From NCBI GenBank assembly GCA_907163375.1, contig CAJQUW010000597.1, positions 310,001 through 374,000 of the forward strand: DNA of 64,000 nt, written 5' to 3'. Shown here piece after piece: positions 12,241 through 24,150 of the stretch (within the stretch, counting starts at the first letter, position 1; each line of letters starts with the position of its first letter). This DNA comes from Prostheceraeus crozeri (lineage: Eukaryota; Platyhelminthes; Polycladida; Euryleptidae). The position numbers were made by a program, and so were the translations under genes. The notes beneath the pieces were generated by a model that saw nothing but the letters and a program-made list of their open reading frames with translations, made no database searches and was not told the origin of the DNA.

Positions 12241-13444
12241 GACATGCACTTTGATAGATTTACATACATCTTGACGAACTATTTACATACCTCGGTACAT
12301 ACATCGGTATTACATACATCGGTACAGTATATTAGAAGTCTGTTTTGAACGTGTATACGGCAGTGTTTGGAATCTATGGTATTAGTATATCAACAGCAAG
12401 AATGAGTAGTATTACAAGTCTTAAGATTTCCATTTTTACCAGATATTGGGCCAAAGCTGATCAATTTTTATTCTTTTTTAACACGAAAAACGAGAGTGAG
12501 TTCTTTTAAGACTTAATAATATGGAATCCAATGGTTGTTGCCTGCCTTGCCTTTGTGCGGATTGGAGAACGCAATCACCTCCCTCCTCCTTAGGATACTT
12601 TAAAAAATAATTTTTATTTATATAAATTTTATTATATTATGCTACTGGAGGTGGGTGACTTTCATCATCGTATGAGAATTATCGATGCAAAAAATTGATC
12701 TTGGTATTAAGAAGTTTTTATGCAACTTTTATGGGAATAATAACATGTGGAGTACACAGAAAGTTCAGTATTCTAAATACACTTATTGAAAAAAAGTAAT
12801 GAAGTTGTGAATCAGAAGGCTGTGACTTGCACATATTCCATTAGAGAGAAGGCTCCTTTGTTGGCTTCTTTTCAACTCAGCATCCAACCATAGATTGCGG
12901 ATATGTCTCGATAGTGTGTGTCCCCAATTAATGGACCTATAATAGGAATACGTCAGATCAGGCTTATATCTGTCCAGATACCCTGGACTTCTCAGGAATA
13001 CTTGGTGTGTACTAAAAATGCATGTTTGCTGTAAGGGAGTCAATTAAGATGAATTTATATATGATACAAAGTATTGACGCGAAATGGGAGGCAATGTGCC
13101 ACTAGGACCACTTCATTATCCCACTGATTTCTTCGAGAGGTAAATGCTCAGAATCTACGAATATCAGAAGCTATTTATTCTCCCAGCCGTAGGAGAGGAT
13201 GCGAGTTCATTGAACATTTATCTCCTAAGTCAGTGGGATAGAACCAGGATTGGTAATGCTTTGAATGAATGATTAGTAACGTGCATAGAACATCCGCTTT
13301 AAACGTGCTTGCAACATATGAAAAACATGTTTAACACAAGAAAAACATCGCTTTTTTAATGCTAAGATGATTCTTTTCAAATATGCGGCTTTCATGACTG
13401 CAATTCCTATCTGTGTTAATAGAATTTGAAATTGCCTACCCTTC
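12241..13444. other. Non-coding DNA with short repeats
   Basis: A short tandem motif CATACATCGGTA recurs around 12285-12320. An inverted pair, TCACCTCCCTCC near 12568 and GGAGGTGGGTGA near 12646, flanks an AT-rich spacer. Another imperfect inverted pair beginning TATCCCACTGA lies at about 13115-13145 and 13217-13245. No gene is recognised. Confidence 0.45.
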
Positions 13445-13635
13445 ATAATCACAGAATTGGTCTCCGTGGTAAAGTGCTTGGCCTAGCGATGTTTCGGTCC
13501 AGAGGTCGAGCCCCGATAGTGTAATTGGAAGTCGTCAGGAAGGGCATCCGAACCAAAAGATCACAACGCTCCAGATTAAAGTCTGACTGTGTCATCACCG
13601 TCCATGTCCCCAGTAAGTGGGAGTAGTGATGTTAA
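13445..13635 (+). mobile_element. tRNA-derived SINE
   Basis: The head has an A-box-like TGGTAAAGTGCTTGG and, about 30 bp on, a B-box-like AGGTCGAGCCCC, the two internal RNA polymerase III promoter elements of a tRNA-derived SINE. The body carries GTCAGGAAGGGCATCC, a conserved-looking SINE body segment I recall from several animal families. It differs in sequence from the SINE family at 52.2, 60.9 and 63.5 kb. Confidence 0.65.
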
Positions 13636-14228
13636 ACTATTTCATGATCACAGAATTAATTTGCTAACTCTTGTGCAGTGCTTGTCAGAGGAATATAATT
13701 GATACTTGATGAATTATAAAGCTTGGTTCCGATTGCCAATCTAGTTTCATGGATGAAATTTCATCTAACATATGCTCTTTTAAAAACATTTAAAGACTTC
13801 TTTTAAGGTCATGTGTGCAACTTATTAAACTTAATAAACTTGTAAATTTGTAAATCCGAAAATTCCAAGAACCAATCAAAATGAAGCAAACTTTTGTGAG
13901 CAATTCATATGATTTCAACCATTATTTTATAATTTCCGATGTTTCGAACAGCTGTTCCATGTCATACACTATGATTCTGTGACTCATGATTGAAAGACAA
14001 CTTGATCCACTTCTTTTTTTCTGGTCTAACACCTCATCAGTTAAGTGAACAGATTGAAGGACGATTTTTTCAACCAAGCAAAAATAGTTAGGAAGGAAGG
14101 ACTCCTAAAACGACGAATAAATTCAACAGATTAGCACGTCAATGCAGCATCAGTTTTCGAGGATCGTCAGTAATGGAGTGAAATGTTGAGGAAATCATAG
14201 CAATTGGAGTATTATAATTTCGTATATT
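13636..14228. other. Non-coding DNA
   Basis: Nothing recognisable between the SINE and the tandem array. Confidence 0.4.
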
Positions 14229-14660
14229 CATAGACTAATTTTTTAAAACGTTTACTGCCACCCACTACCTCTATAGTACATCAGTAAAGGATTCCATGAC
14301 CATTTAGATAGGCTTCGTGTGCAAAAATATAGTAAACTTGTAAGAAATAGGCCATTTTCTTTGAATACTAGATATTTACAACCTAGAGTAATCATAGACG
14401 AAGTTTGTAAAACGTTTACTGCCACCCATTACCTTTGTATGACACCAGTGAAGGATTCCATGACCATTTTGTATAGGTTCCATGTCGTTGAGAGTGCATA
14501 AATCTAGTAAACCTGTAAGAAATAGCCATTTTCTTTGAAAACTAGAGATTTACAACCTAGTTTGATCATAGACTAAGTTTTTAAAAAGTTTATTACTACC
14601 CATTGCCTGTAGAGGAGACCAGTGAAGGATTCCATGACCATTTGGTTAGGGTTCCATGTC
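14229..14660 (+). repeat. Tandem repeat, 164-174 bp period, about 2.5 copies
   Basis: Copies begin at 14229, 14393 and 14567, each with CATAGACtAAGTTT-like starts followed by AAACGTTTACTGCCACCCA and later GGATTCCATGACCATTT. The third copy is cut short where the 22-bp repeat begins. A further single copy in opposite orientation lies at about 20225-20443, so this is a dispersed as well as tandem family. Confidence 0.75.
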
Positions 14661-14860
14661 GTTGAGAGGACCCATTTAAGGTCGTGAGAAGACCCTTTCG
14701 AGATTATGGACAGACTCTTTAAGATCGGGAGGGGCCCTTTTGAGATTGTGAACAGGTCCTATTGAGAATGTGAACGGGGCCCTTTAAGATCGTGAAGGGG
14801 CCTTATTTAGATTTTGAACGGACCCATAAGTTTTTATGTAGCAGCCCTTTGAGATTGTTA
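14660..14860 (+). repeat. Degenerate minisatellite, about 22-bp unit
   Basis: Units resembling GGCCCTTTTGAGATTGTGAAC repeat about nine times with point changes and small length differences, and looser copies continue to about 15060. It directly abuts the 170-bp array. Confidence 0.65.
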
Positions 14861-16341
14861 ACGGCAACTGTTTTAGTTGTTTTTTTGAAGAGCTCTTTTT
14901 AGATAGAAATAGACCTCTAGAGATTGTAAGGGGCCTATAGGATTGAGACCGGCACCCTTAAAGATAAGAGCACGTGGGGCCTTCTTAGATGATGTAGGGC
15001 TCTTTAAAATTGTGAACGGGACTATGCAGATTGTTAGGACCTTAAAGACCCTGCAATTTTTAAGGTTGATCAAATTCAAAGCAGATGCTTTCTAAAAATT
15101 CGCTTGACTCTTGAGCAGAAGATTCTTCGACAAGGAAGTCAGTGATCCTTTCGTCAATCCTAAGAAACTGGACGAAACGTAGGTAATCAAGGTTTTGAAA
15201 TATGAAATGAATTTTGGTGGGAATGCTTGACGAAAAAGTTGTTATATATAATTATGGAGTCTATTATGAATTGAGTTCTGATTGCTTTGATGCTCTCCAA
15301 AACGTGTCTTTCAAAAAGCGTCTGCCAGAAAAATATGAAAGAAAAATCTACTAAAAAGTTTCGGGAACACAAGGGAGTGACGAAAGAATATTTTGTACGA
15401 TCACTTGTTGCAAAAGCGACTAAATTTCGGCGAAGACACCAACGAAAATTGAAATCTCGCAAACAGTCGCAGAAGTGACAAGGATTTCTTTTCGTATTGA
15501 TTTTGCGTTTACGTATGCCATGGCAGCTCAACCTAAATCAAATAGCTGTCATAATCATGCTTGAAATTCAAAAGTTTTTCTTAGATGCAATTATTTTTTA
15601 TTATGTTTGAGTACAGGAGATGAGAGCAAGGTTTGATTTGAATAATTGCCGGAGCTACAAGCACTGATCAAGTTTCTTCAGGCTGAACTGCAAGCGTTTT
15701 TGACTTTTTAGCCTCCATCAGTGCAATAAATCAGCAACTCACTCCACAGACCATCGGTAGGTGGATGTGCTTGGAAATCCGGCAGCTCACCTTCGTGCAT
15801 GAAGTGCAAACACGAAATAGCAATTTGCATTGATGTTTGCAAATTTTGAATTTTGGAAACGAGCTCTAGAGAATGAGATTTAAACTGCATGTATTTCATT
15901 AATTGTAGATGTCTGTATTTCGGATGATGACTTGTTTGCACGTAAGTTACTGATCTTTACAGGTATACTGCACTGATGACGGCTACAAATCTAGAAACTT
16001 CAGTGTTTCCCGTAATGGATTGTATCAAATGTTGCTCTCATCTCATTTCAGATTAAATAGTATATTAAGTTGCATGGCTTCTGTAATGTGTAATATTTGG
16101 GCACAATATAGAACTCCGTTTTCTCATAATGAGCAGATGCGATTTTTAGTCGTCAATTTATTCTGTGCGACATTGATTCAAAATCATTTTGTTTATGTAA
16201 CGTGGCGGGTTCTGAGTGATCATTTCAAAGTTGTTGATGCAATTAGCGGCTGAATGATTAATTTAATTTCTGTAAGTTCATTATGATTCAAAGGAAAGCA
16301 GTTGCTAACACTGTAACATTTATTTTCTACCTGCTCACCAT
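14861..16341. other. Non-coding DNA
   Basis: After the decaying minisatellite tail no gene is recognised. Overlapping open frames on both strands at 15187-15531 look fortuitous: lysine/arginine-rich on one strand and hydrophobic on the other. Confidence 0.4.
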
Positions 16342-16922
16342 TTGCCCGAACGCATTCTAATTCTTCGATCAACAGCGCAAGAGCATATCTCTACGCAATC
16401 GCTCGTCGATCTGCAAAAACTGTACGGTGTTTTCAAGTTCATCCAAATGCATAGTATGACTCTGATTCACCATTTCTTAAACGTCCCAAAAGAAAAAAGT
16501 CACAGGGCATTGAATCTGGTGGTATCGGAAGCCATTCCAAATGCTCCCATGACAGTCAATCCAAGATTTAGGAAAATTGCTGTTTGAATAATTAACGATA
16601 GGTCTGTAATAGTGCGCTGGCATTCCATTCTATATGAAGATATTCCTATCCTTCATGATGTTCGGTATATTTCATGCAGTATAGAAAGGAAGATTTTACC
16701 ACACATTCTCGATTTTTCGAAAGAATAATGGCTCTGCCAAAGAAAATGACTTACAGAAATGCCTGCCCAAGCATTTAGACCGAGCTGACCATGGATTTTG
16801 TATGGAGACATCTGCTGTGACCAGATCGCCTGCTGAAGCAGTCTTCCAAACGTCGAACAGCTGAACAGCAATTTCCTAGTGGTTTCATGAAAATTCTTCA
16901 CAAAAAAGACGGAATCGTGCAC
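16342..16922 (-). pseudogene. Mariner-like transposase relic
   Basis: Read on the minus strand, one frame holds LLQQAIWSQQMSPYKIHGQL followed by LNAWAGISVSHFLW. This matches the mariner-type stretch around the second catalytic region, where SVNVWAGI is typical. Further on another frame holds GSIWNGFRYHQIQCPVTFFF ending FWDV and then LDELEN, matching the RSPDLNPxDFFLWG and x-L-x-E-L pattern near the transposase C terminus. Frameshifts and stops break it. Inverted ends and a TA duplication were not identified. Confidence 0.5.
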
Positions 16923-17691
16923 CGTGTGACGTCATGGCACGATTAATAGAAAATGACAAAGCTGCACGAGAATATTGCATTATAAATTTGATGAAAAATT
17001 TTTGAACGAAATGAAGACAGTTGTCTTTTAAACAGTTAAGTAAAGTCATCCATAGGCCTACATGTAGATTATTCGATAATATGCAGTCTTAATATCAAGC
17101 TGAAATCGTAAATCGTTCAATAACTTCATGCTGATTTTGCATTGGGGGCAGGTAGAGGGGTATTTGTAGCACACTACTGTATGTCTAACCTTCGAAAACG
17201 GTTCTCCTGAAAAAGTAACTGTTCTAGTTAGAGCACCCTGTTGAAACTGATGATTGAATGAGCATCAGTAATCATTTTATGCATTTACTTGCTAACTGTG
17301 AGGATTCAGAAGCATCTTTATTAGAACAGACCCAACTGCTGTTTGAACGGTTTCAAAACTTACCAGGTTGTGTGATATCGAATGATCGTAAATTTCTTAC
17401 TTTGAGGGGGCCTATTCCGATTTGACTTTCCGGTTTTTATTTTTGATAAGAGTGGCAGCCCTGTGTTTGTCGCAGTTGAGAAGAATTATCAAAAATCAGT
17501 GGCGGATTATAACATTTGATACACCCAGGTTGACTGTGAATCCTGGATTCTGACTTTCCTAAAATGACATCCATTCCGTGATCTTGGGATTATGATCCCG
17601 AGGAGAAATAAATCACGAGAGTTCATTAGAGCCTACTCACGCTGCTTTTGTTGGTGTCAAGACAAGCCGCCAATGCCGAACATGATTTACA
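16923..17691. other. Non-coding flank of the PLE
   Basis: No gene recognised. The last 13 bases before the element (17692-17704) are the left target duplication of the PLE. Confidence 0.5.
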
Positions 17692-17875
17692 TGTAGTTCT
17701 ATCTTTAACGAGGTAAGACAAATTCGTCTATGTAGCCGAGGCTGCTTGATTGATAACTCGATGAGTTAATTTTATACTTATATTTCGGCTGTCACAGCCC
17801 TTTTCAAAGTATAGAGTAGAAAAGATTTACAAATGGAGTACAAAGCTATATAAAAATGTTTTCAAAATCAAAATG

Positions 17876-19180
17876 TCATGTATATACCACTGTACAGATA
17901 TCTTGTCCTTCATCACGCCTGTTCAGGTCAGGTTGGGCTGTTTTAATTATGAGTGCCTCTTTGAGACGAAGATCTACTGCGTCTTTAGCATGTGACACAA
18001 TTTCTATGCTGAGGCTGCCATGACAGATGAGCTTGTGATCATAGATGGCGGATTTGTTGTAAAATAAGTGCTCTCGAATTCTTGTGTGTAAGGGACGCAC
18101 TGTACTTCCAATGTAGACAGAACCGCATGAACATTGGATCTTATATACCACCATTTTTCTGCCACAATTGTCATTTTTCATAGGACAGTTCTTCATTGTG
18201 CACGTTTGTTTCAGTTTTGGTCTCTTGAGTTTTTGTTGTAATGTTTTCGAGCGATGATAAAGGCGAATGTTTATTTTCTCATGCTGAAAAGCTCTTTTAA
18301 TCTTTCTGTTGACATAATCTGATACAAATGGGACTGACATGTAGAACGTGGGATAATTGTTCATATTTTTGCGCCTTCTCTTGGAATTTGTTTTGATTAC
18401 ACTTTTGATGAATTGATTGTCATAATCATTTAGTCCAAGTATTCGCTCAAATTCAGTCAGTGCTCTATCTTCATCTTCCTGTACTGTGGACCTTTCACGT
18501 ATGCGCTTCACTTCATTTTTGATGGTTGATTCTTTCATTGCAGTTGGCAAACTTGATTTGGAATTCATGAAAATGTGCTTCTTTGCCTGCTTCTTATAAA
18601 AGGTGAATTTTGGTTGGCTGCTATCTAGATCAACTGTGAAATCAAGAAGGCTCAATGTCTTGTTTGACTTTGGCAACTCTAGTTCAAATTTGATGTCAGG
18701 ATGCTGTTCGTTTAAAATGTTCAGAAGTTCTCTTGCGTCTGATTCGTTTCTCACCAGACTGAAGCAATCATCGATGTATCGAGCAAATAATTTGCAATGA
18801 GGAAAAGATTGTAATGCTTTCTTTTCGATTGTGTCTAAGAATAGGATGGCGAGAAGTCCGGAGATACTGGATCCCATCGGAAGACCTTTGATTTGTTGAT
18901 ATTGGTCGTCTTGAAAACAGAAAAAAGTATTGTTTAGAGTAACTGACAGCAATTCTTCAATATCTTGACTGTTCAGGTTGTAGAATTTCTGCTTTGAATC
19001 GATTAATTTGTCCATGGCATTCGCTATTGCATCCTGTATTGGGATTGAGGTATATAGTGACACAACATCGAAGCTGCAGGGATATGAGTAGTCATTCAAT
19101 ATAGCAGGATCGTTGCAAACGCACTGAATTCTTTCAATTAACTCCAGACTGTTGTATAAATGTGCAGGCACAAATTGCAA
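17876..19180 (-). CDS. Penelope-like reverse transcriptase / GIY-YIG endonuclease (partial)
   Basis: A 434-codon open frame. Around residue 37 FDVVSLYTSIP is reverse transcriptase motif A, 98-108 (KGLPMGSSISG) is motif B, and YIDD at 135-138 is the catalytic motif C. Residues 343-376 (VVYKIQCSCGSVYIGST then TRIREHL) form the GIY-YIG nuclease core. A Cys-rich patch at 327-339 lies just before it. The frame is open upstream of the listed start (ILSPLLQFVP precedes), and the fingers subdomain is missing, so this is a 5'-truncated copy rather than a gene with its own start. The intact frame suggests recent activity of the family. Confidence 0.88.
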   Translation of the reverse strand: MQFVPAHLYNSLELIERIQCVCNDPAILNDYSYPCSFDVVSLYTSIPIQDAIANAMDKLIDSKQKFYNLNSQDIEELLSVTLNNTFFCFQDDQYQQIKGLPMGSSISGLLAILFLDTIEKKALQSFPHCKLFARYIDDCFSLVRNESDARELLNILNEQHPDIKFELELPKSNKTLSLLDFTVDLDSSQPKFTFYKKQAKKHIFMNSKSSLPTAMKESTIKNEVKRIRERSTVQEDEDRALTEFERILGLNDYDNQFIKSVIKTNSKRRRKNMNNYPTFYMSVPFVSDYVNRKIKRAFQHEKINIRLYHRSKTLQQKLKRPKLKQTCTMKNCPMKNDNCGRKMVVYKIQCSCGSVYIGSTVRPLHTRIREHLFYNKSAIYDHKLICHGSLSIEIVSHAKDAVDLRLKEALIIKTAQPDLNRRDEGQDICTVVYT

Positions 19181-19209
19181 GAGTGGACTGAGAATCTGAA
19201 TAATAGATT

Positions 19210-19477
19210 CTTCGTCTCAAAGAGGCACTCATAATTAAAACAGCCCAACCTGACCTGAACAGGCGTGATGAAGGACAAGATATCTGTACAGTGGTATATA
19301 CATGACATTTTGATTTTGAAAACATTTTTATATAGCTTTGTACTCCATTTGTAAATCTTTTCTACTCTATACTTTGAAAAGGGCTGTGACAGCCGAAATA
19401 TAAGTATAAAATTAACTCATCGAGTTATCAATCAAGCAGCCTCGGCTACATAGACGAATTTGTCTTACCTCGTTAAA
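19210..19477 (+). repeat. Inverted copy of the PLE 3' end (pseudo-LTR)
   Basis: This stretch is the reverse complement of 17705-17973. On the plus strand it encodes the same C-terminal codons (LRLKEALIIKTAQPDLNRR) and 3' UTR. The shared UTR contains GGGCTGTGACAGCCGAAA, a hairpin followed by GAAA, at the place where PLEs are known to carry hammerhead-like ribozymes. Confidence 0.85.
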
Positions 19478-19531
19478 TTTAACAATAATGCTGCTCAGAG
19501 AGAAGAATTTTGATATTTTGTAGTTCTATCT

Positions 19532-20224
19532 ATAACAAGAAGCGATAAACATGAATTAAGTTGAGTTCTTAAAGTCTAATAATGATCGCAGGTCATGACA
19601 TGTACAATGCAATGAAAATATTGAGGCCTTATCCCTTAAATCAGATTTTTTCAATTGAAAATTGCTAATAGTAGATAGATCTAGTCAGATGACATCAATT
19701 TTACGAAATTTAGTGCGTTTGAATTGGAAAATATAATCCTAAAGAACATAAAAAATATTTTCGCTGGTGGTGGGAGGCCTGTTATTTATTCTACAAGAAA
19801 CGGTGGCTGTGACCAAAAATGATGAGCCTTGGATGACGCCATACCTCAGAAGTTAGATAACCAAACATTGGAATGCCTTTAGAGCGAGCACTAGAACATT
19901 CAGCACAATGCATCCCATCTGCGAGTTTCGACCCCTTCCTCTGAACTCGCTTGCCTGGGTGACGGAGTCCACTAAGGATTGTCAATCATTGTCTGTTGCT
20001 GGGTGAAAGCTTTGCACAGTTCCATATCCACGCAGATGATCTCATCGCTATTTCAATCAAATCATTCTCTGCTTTCGTGACTTTTCTCTCTAATCCTAAG
20101 CTCTTCAAAAAACGTACCATCGAGTGTCCGACAAAGCTGCGGCAACCGCCTTCTACTAGTCTGACAGCCAGAACGCGTTTCTGCAGGGAAAGAGGCCGAA
20201 AGTGAGACTTTCACTGAATGATCA
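19532..20224. other. Flank with a possible LINE scrap
   Basis: Around 19799-19900 the plus strand reads VTKNDEPWMTPYL and, after a stop, KHWNAFRARA. This resembles the PWMTPYLK...KRRNAFR segment just before the reverse transcriptase of some LINEs. It is too short to classify. The rest is featureless. Confidence 0.3.
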
Positions 20225-20443
20225 CTTGTGTGTCCTGCACTGGTGTCCTACAAATGTAATGGGTAGCAGTAAACGTTTTACAAACTTAGTCTATGATTAC
20301 TCTAGGTTGTAGATCTCTAGTTTTTAAAGAAAATGGCCTATTTCTTACAGCTTTTCTAAATTTTTGTACACTCAACGTCCATGAGATCAAAATGGTCATG
20401 AAATCCTCCACTGGTTTCCTACAGAGGTGAAAGACACTGAACA
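20225..20443 (-). repeat. Single inverted copy of the 170-bp repeat
   Basis: The sequence is the reverse complement of the unit at 14229-14660: it holds TAGCAGTAAACGTTTTACAA, then GAAAATGGCCTATTTCTTAC, then AATGGTCATGAAATCC. It sits 5.6 kb from the array and outside any recognised element. Confidence 0.7.
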
Positions 20444-23400
20444 GCAGCAGTAGTCTTTGTGTTTAGTATGTTCGCATCACGTTTTTGAGACATGGTCAGT
20501 TTTGTGCATATGAAGTTTGATTCTTCTCTTTCTGTGTTAGAGGAAGCCTGATGGATGCAGTTACTTACCTGGTTTCAATGCTTTTGTATGGAGTAGGTGA
20601 TGCCTCAAGGCAGAATGAAGTACCTTAAGCAATGATGAAAGTTTTTGAAGGTCATGCATTTCGTCGGAGCTTAGTGATGCAAATGGAAAATTTTGAAAAT
20701 TATTTTTGGGTGATTGACGTTTTTTCCTTTGCTTTGGAGACTTATTATAGTCGTTTGAAAAGACTATGTAATATTCAAAGTCCGAAAACTTCTCTATCAT
20801 CCCTGTATGTTAAGTTTTGGTACCAACTGCACCTTTTCCATGTCTATTTCAGATCTTTCCATATGAATTTCAGACATTAGATGGATTTCAGATTTCTCTA
20901 GCTGAATTTCAGATATCTGTCACAAGCTCAACTTTGAAAAGATCTTTAATTCAACTGGAGATCTCTAATTCATCTGGATCATATCTGAAATTCATTTGGG
21001 CAGATCTGAAATCGATTCGGAACTATCTGAACCATCTGAACTAGAAATGGAGGATGTGTATCCTCAACGAAGATATCGGACGATGCGCCAGAAGTTTGAA
21101 GCTATCATAGATATTCTTTTACTCATCACAGATATCTTTAGCTTCCAAATATCTCACGAGTTTGTCTTTATATCTTCCAATATGGTCGCTCATGAATGCT
21201 GCGTAGACTGTGTGCTTGCTTCATCACATGTTCATCAACACATGGAGAATTTGGATCACTATGATCAACGCTGCATAATAAAGCTTAACTTTGAAGCTAA
21301 CAATTAGCAGACTCCAAAATAAAGTACATTATTTTTGCTCCAGATCTTTCACATTGCATGAAATTATACTCCTATTGTAAAGCAAGATTCACGTTATCCC
21401 AAACGGTGTCTGTGTGATAATTAAAAATGCCAAAAATTTAGTACAAGCCACTGCTGGTGGCAAAGGAATGTTCAAAAATCCGTGGACGGAAATCGTATTG
21501 TTACGATTGCTTTAATCGAAAAATTGATGAAATCAAGAGTTTTAGACCCAATTTATTGGTACGCAGCTGCCTCGGCAGTGGAAGCGCTCAAAGTATAGGG
21601 CCTATCAAAAAATCGAAACTTTCGAAATTTTCCAATTTTTTCCATAATTTTCCACGGAAAATTTTGATTCAAATTTTTCCGGAAAATTTTCATCACTAGT
21701 CGGAGCCATGGAGTACTCTATGGTCGGGGCTATCTGACATGGCTTGTTCATTCGACGCTGTCTGAGTAGTCCTTCCACACGCAGTAAGGTATTCATTATT
21801 TGTATTCTTTAGTCACTATTCTTGGAAGCTAGACCTTTGCTTTATTGCCCGGTTGTGAACGATGGCTTTTTTAGAAGTTTCCTCTGCAATGAATAGGCCT
21901 ATATAGCAAACACATTAGGCATATTCACACAATGGAAAAGATTTGACTTCTCATATTGATTTTGATGTTCTCTACATGTAGTTTGTTTGGATATGATACA
22001 AAGGGCGTGTTGGATGTGCAACGTCTGACGGTACTTTATGTTTCGATCCTGCATCGACAGCTTCTACTTTCTCGGAATAAAAGAATATTAGTTAGAAACT
22101 TGACATACTGAGCTCAAGAGCAATAACTGAACTGCGGGCGACAGTGCGGACACGGGTAATCGTTCGAATATGTCCGCTATGGTGCGGACACGGAAATGGC
22201 CCCACCCCAGCTTATATTGATAAACTGACACGATTGGTTTTTATTTTTCAGCATCAATTGTTTACATAAAATTCTAATCCTATGCTATGCTCCTAGATTC
22301 TACACTTGAACTGAGACTTATTTAAGATCAAATCATCAGATAGCAGCAATATCTTCTCATTCAATTGTGATGATAATATATACAGTCATTTGACTTAAAA
22401 TATTGCAATTTGAATTGTTCATTTTTATAAAGTAACAAAAGAGAAACTATTATATTCTTTTTTTCAAGTTCTTTTTCCTTAGTTCAATTGTCACGACTAA
22501 CAAAATTAGTTATTAAAATAATCGTCAAATTATTCCGAAATGTTGAATGTCACAATGATTAGCTGATGTTCGTGAACGGTGATTGTCTGATTTTTGAAGT
22601 TTACAGATTTACAAGTTTAAGAAGTTGCTCACGTTCTTTAAAGGTTCCCTGGTTGCATTCCATAGATAGGCTAGTTTAAATTTTCTTAACTACATTCAGC
22701 ACAATTTCCTTTTTCTACATCCCTTGAAAAAGGTTATGTCGAAATTTTGAGAATGAAATAAACTACACGGTCGTGGAAATTTGCTTTTTATTCCTTTAGA
22801 TGAATGAATCCCGACCGATGGCAAAGAAAAATCAAATTCAATATGTTCTATTGTTTCAACTCCCCAAACGAGCGCTTCGGGAAGTAGTCGACATGTACGT
22901 AGAAAAATGCTGTCAAGCGTGTAATGGATGTCTGAGAAGATTATATATGGTACTTTGAAAGTATCATACATAGGCTCGCATATACATGCCTTACATTCTT
23001 GCTAGCACATGAACATTCTAAACTCTTTGATTGGCATCCAAACTCATCTCAAACAAGAACATTTATGTCAAGAGCAACCTACACATTGGTTTTAAGTGCG
23101 ATGACATAAAAACATTACAAAGACTTAAAAAAATTAAAATATGACATAATGACATCATTGTGTTCATGTTTTTCTTCTGGCAAACTCATGTAACCTAATG
23201 CTGACTACTCTATACGCCTGTTATGAAATCAGTTATGACATGTCGATTAGGTTGTTTCACGTTGTATAGCAAAAAATGAAGTGCTGCAAAAATTGTCAAC
23301 ACAGGTTTGCCTCACGTCCTCACCACCTAAAAACATTAGGTGTAAAACATTGGCTTGATGTAGCAGGTTTTGCTGATTTTTCGTTACATGCCTAATTATA

Positions 23401-23580
23401 ATTCCATTCCAAGACGCCTGTCAGAAAAGACTTCGATGCAACAAACTGTATTCAAATGAAAATTTCCAAGCAATCAGAGAATTGCGAGGGAATAAGATCT
23501 ATGTAAAAATCTAAAGTATAGCGGCATCAAAAAAGGGAGGCCTCCTCTAAATACGAGATCCTGTGAGATACATAGGCCTG
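20444..23580. other. Non-coding DNA with local repeats
   Basis: Around 20850-21040 the word ATTTCAGAT and its complement ATCTGAAAT recur many times in both orientations. Near 21625-21690 TTTTCC(A/G)CGGAAAATTTT-type palindromes occur. GTGCGGACACGG is repeated near 22147 and 22180. No gene is recognised; the open frames here lack domains. Confidence 0.4.
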
Positions 23581-24150
23581 CAATGCTCCGAGTGATTCCC
23601 GAATTCGAGAATTTCTCGAAGTTTCAAAAACAGTCCCGAATTCCCGAAATTTGGGTCAAACATTGCTGAATTCTCGGGAATCGATAATTTCAAAAGAATA
23701 TTCTGACTTTAGTATTGAAATAGCCTTGAAATTGATTTTTAGATCATGATAATGTCTTTGTTTTGTGATATCAGAAACAATCTGACACTTTATTAAAAGA
23801 TTTCATTGTTTGCTTTTTCTATCGGACAAGTTTGGCAGAACCGTTCAGCAAATAGTAGTGATTATGATTTAAGTGCTGTAATGTTAGTACTGTCTTATTT
23901 TCTTTGTCAAAAAATGTTGATTCGTTGCTTTTTTACTTTGGATATTATTGACTGTAATGATATCTCGTCGTCTGGTCAACGATCCAAATATACTTGATCT
24001 TTCAGTGAAGCCTTTCGATGACATGATGTGCCTGTGTACCGCGCTATGAGGAAAGTGAAAGTGATGTTGAGGTCAATGAACTGATACGAAGTTCCGCTCC
24101 TTCAAAATAAAAATGAAAGTGAAAAAAATCACTTAGTATAGGAGATTAAA
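23581..24150 (+). repeat. Interspersed repeat copy A (hAT-like end)
   Basis: Starts CAATGCTCCGAGTGATTCCC and is homologous along about 560 bp to 29703-30270. Shared blocks include TTCCCGAATTCG, ATATCAGAAACAATCT, AAAAGATTTCATTG and GTTGAGGTCAA(T/C)GAACTGAT. The CAGTG-like start and a matching reversed end at 28138-28238 suggest a hAT-type element, but no matching 8-bp duplication was found. Confidence 0.55.

Larger units (their letters stand above)
17705..19518 (-). mobile_element. Penelope-like retroelement, 5'-truncated, with inverted terminal copy
   Basis: The 1.8-kb insertion is bracketed by the 13-bp direct repeat TGTAGTTCTATCT (17692-17704 and 19519-19531), a target duplication. On the minus strand it carries a reverse transcriptase plus GIY-YIG ORF and a 3' UTR. 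At its upstream side lies an inverted copy of the 3' end (19210-19477), matching 17705-17973. This inverted pseudo-LTR arrangement is known for Penelope-like elements. The inverted arms look almost identical, so the insertion is young. About 40 bp of unassigned sequence lies between the arm and the right duplication. Confidence 0.9.

Noticed and set aside
15187-15531. 114-codon minus-strand ORF and overlapping plus-strand ORF
   Set aside because: No domain, no splice support, and opposite-strand openness looks like composition. Not called.
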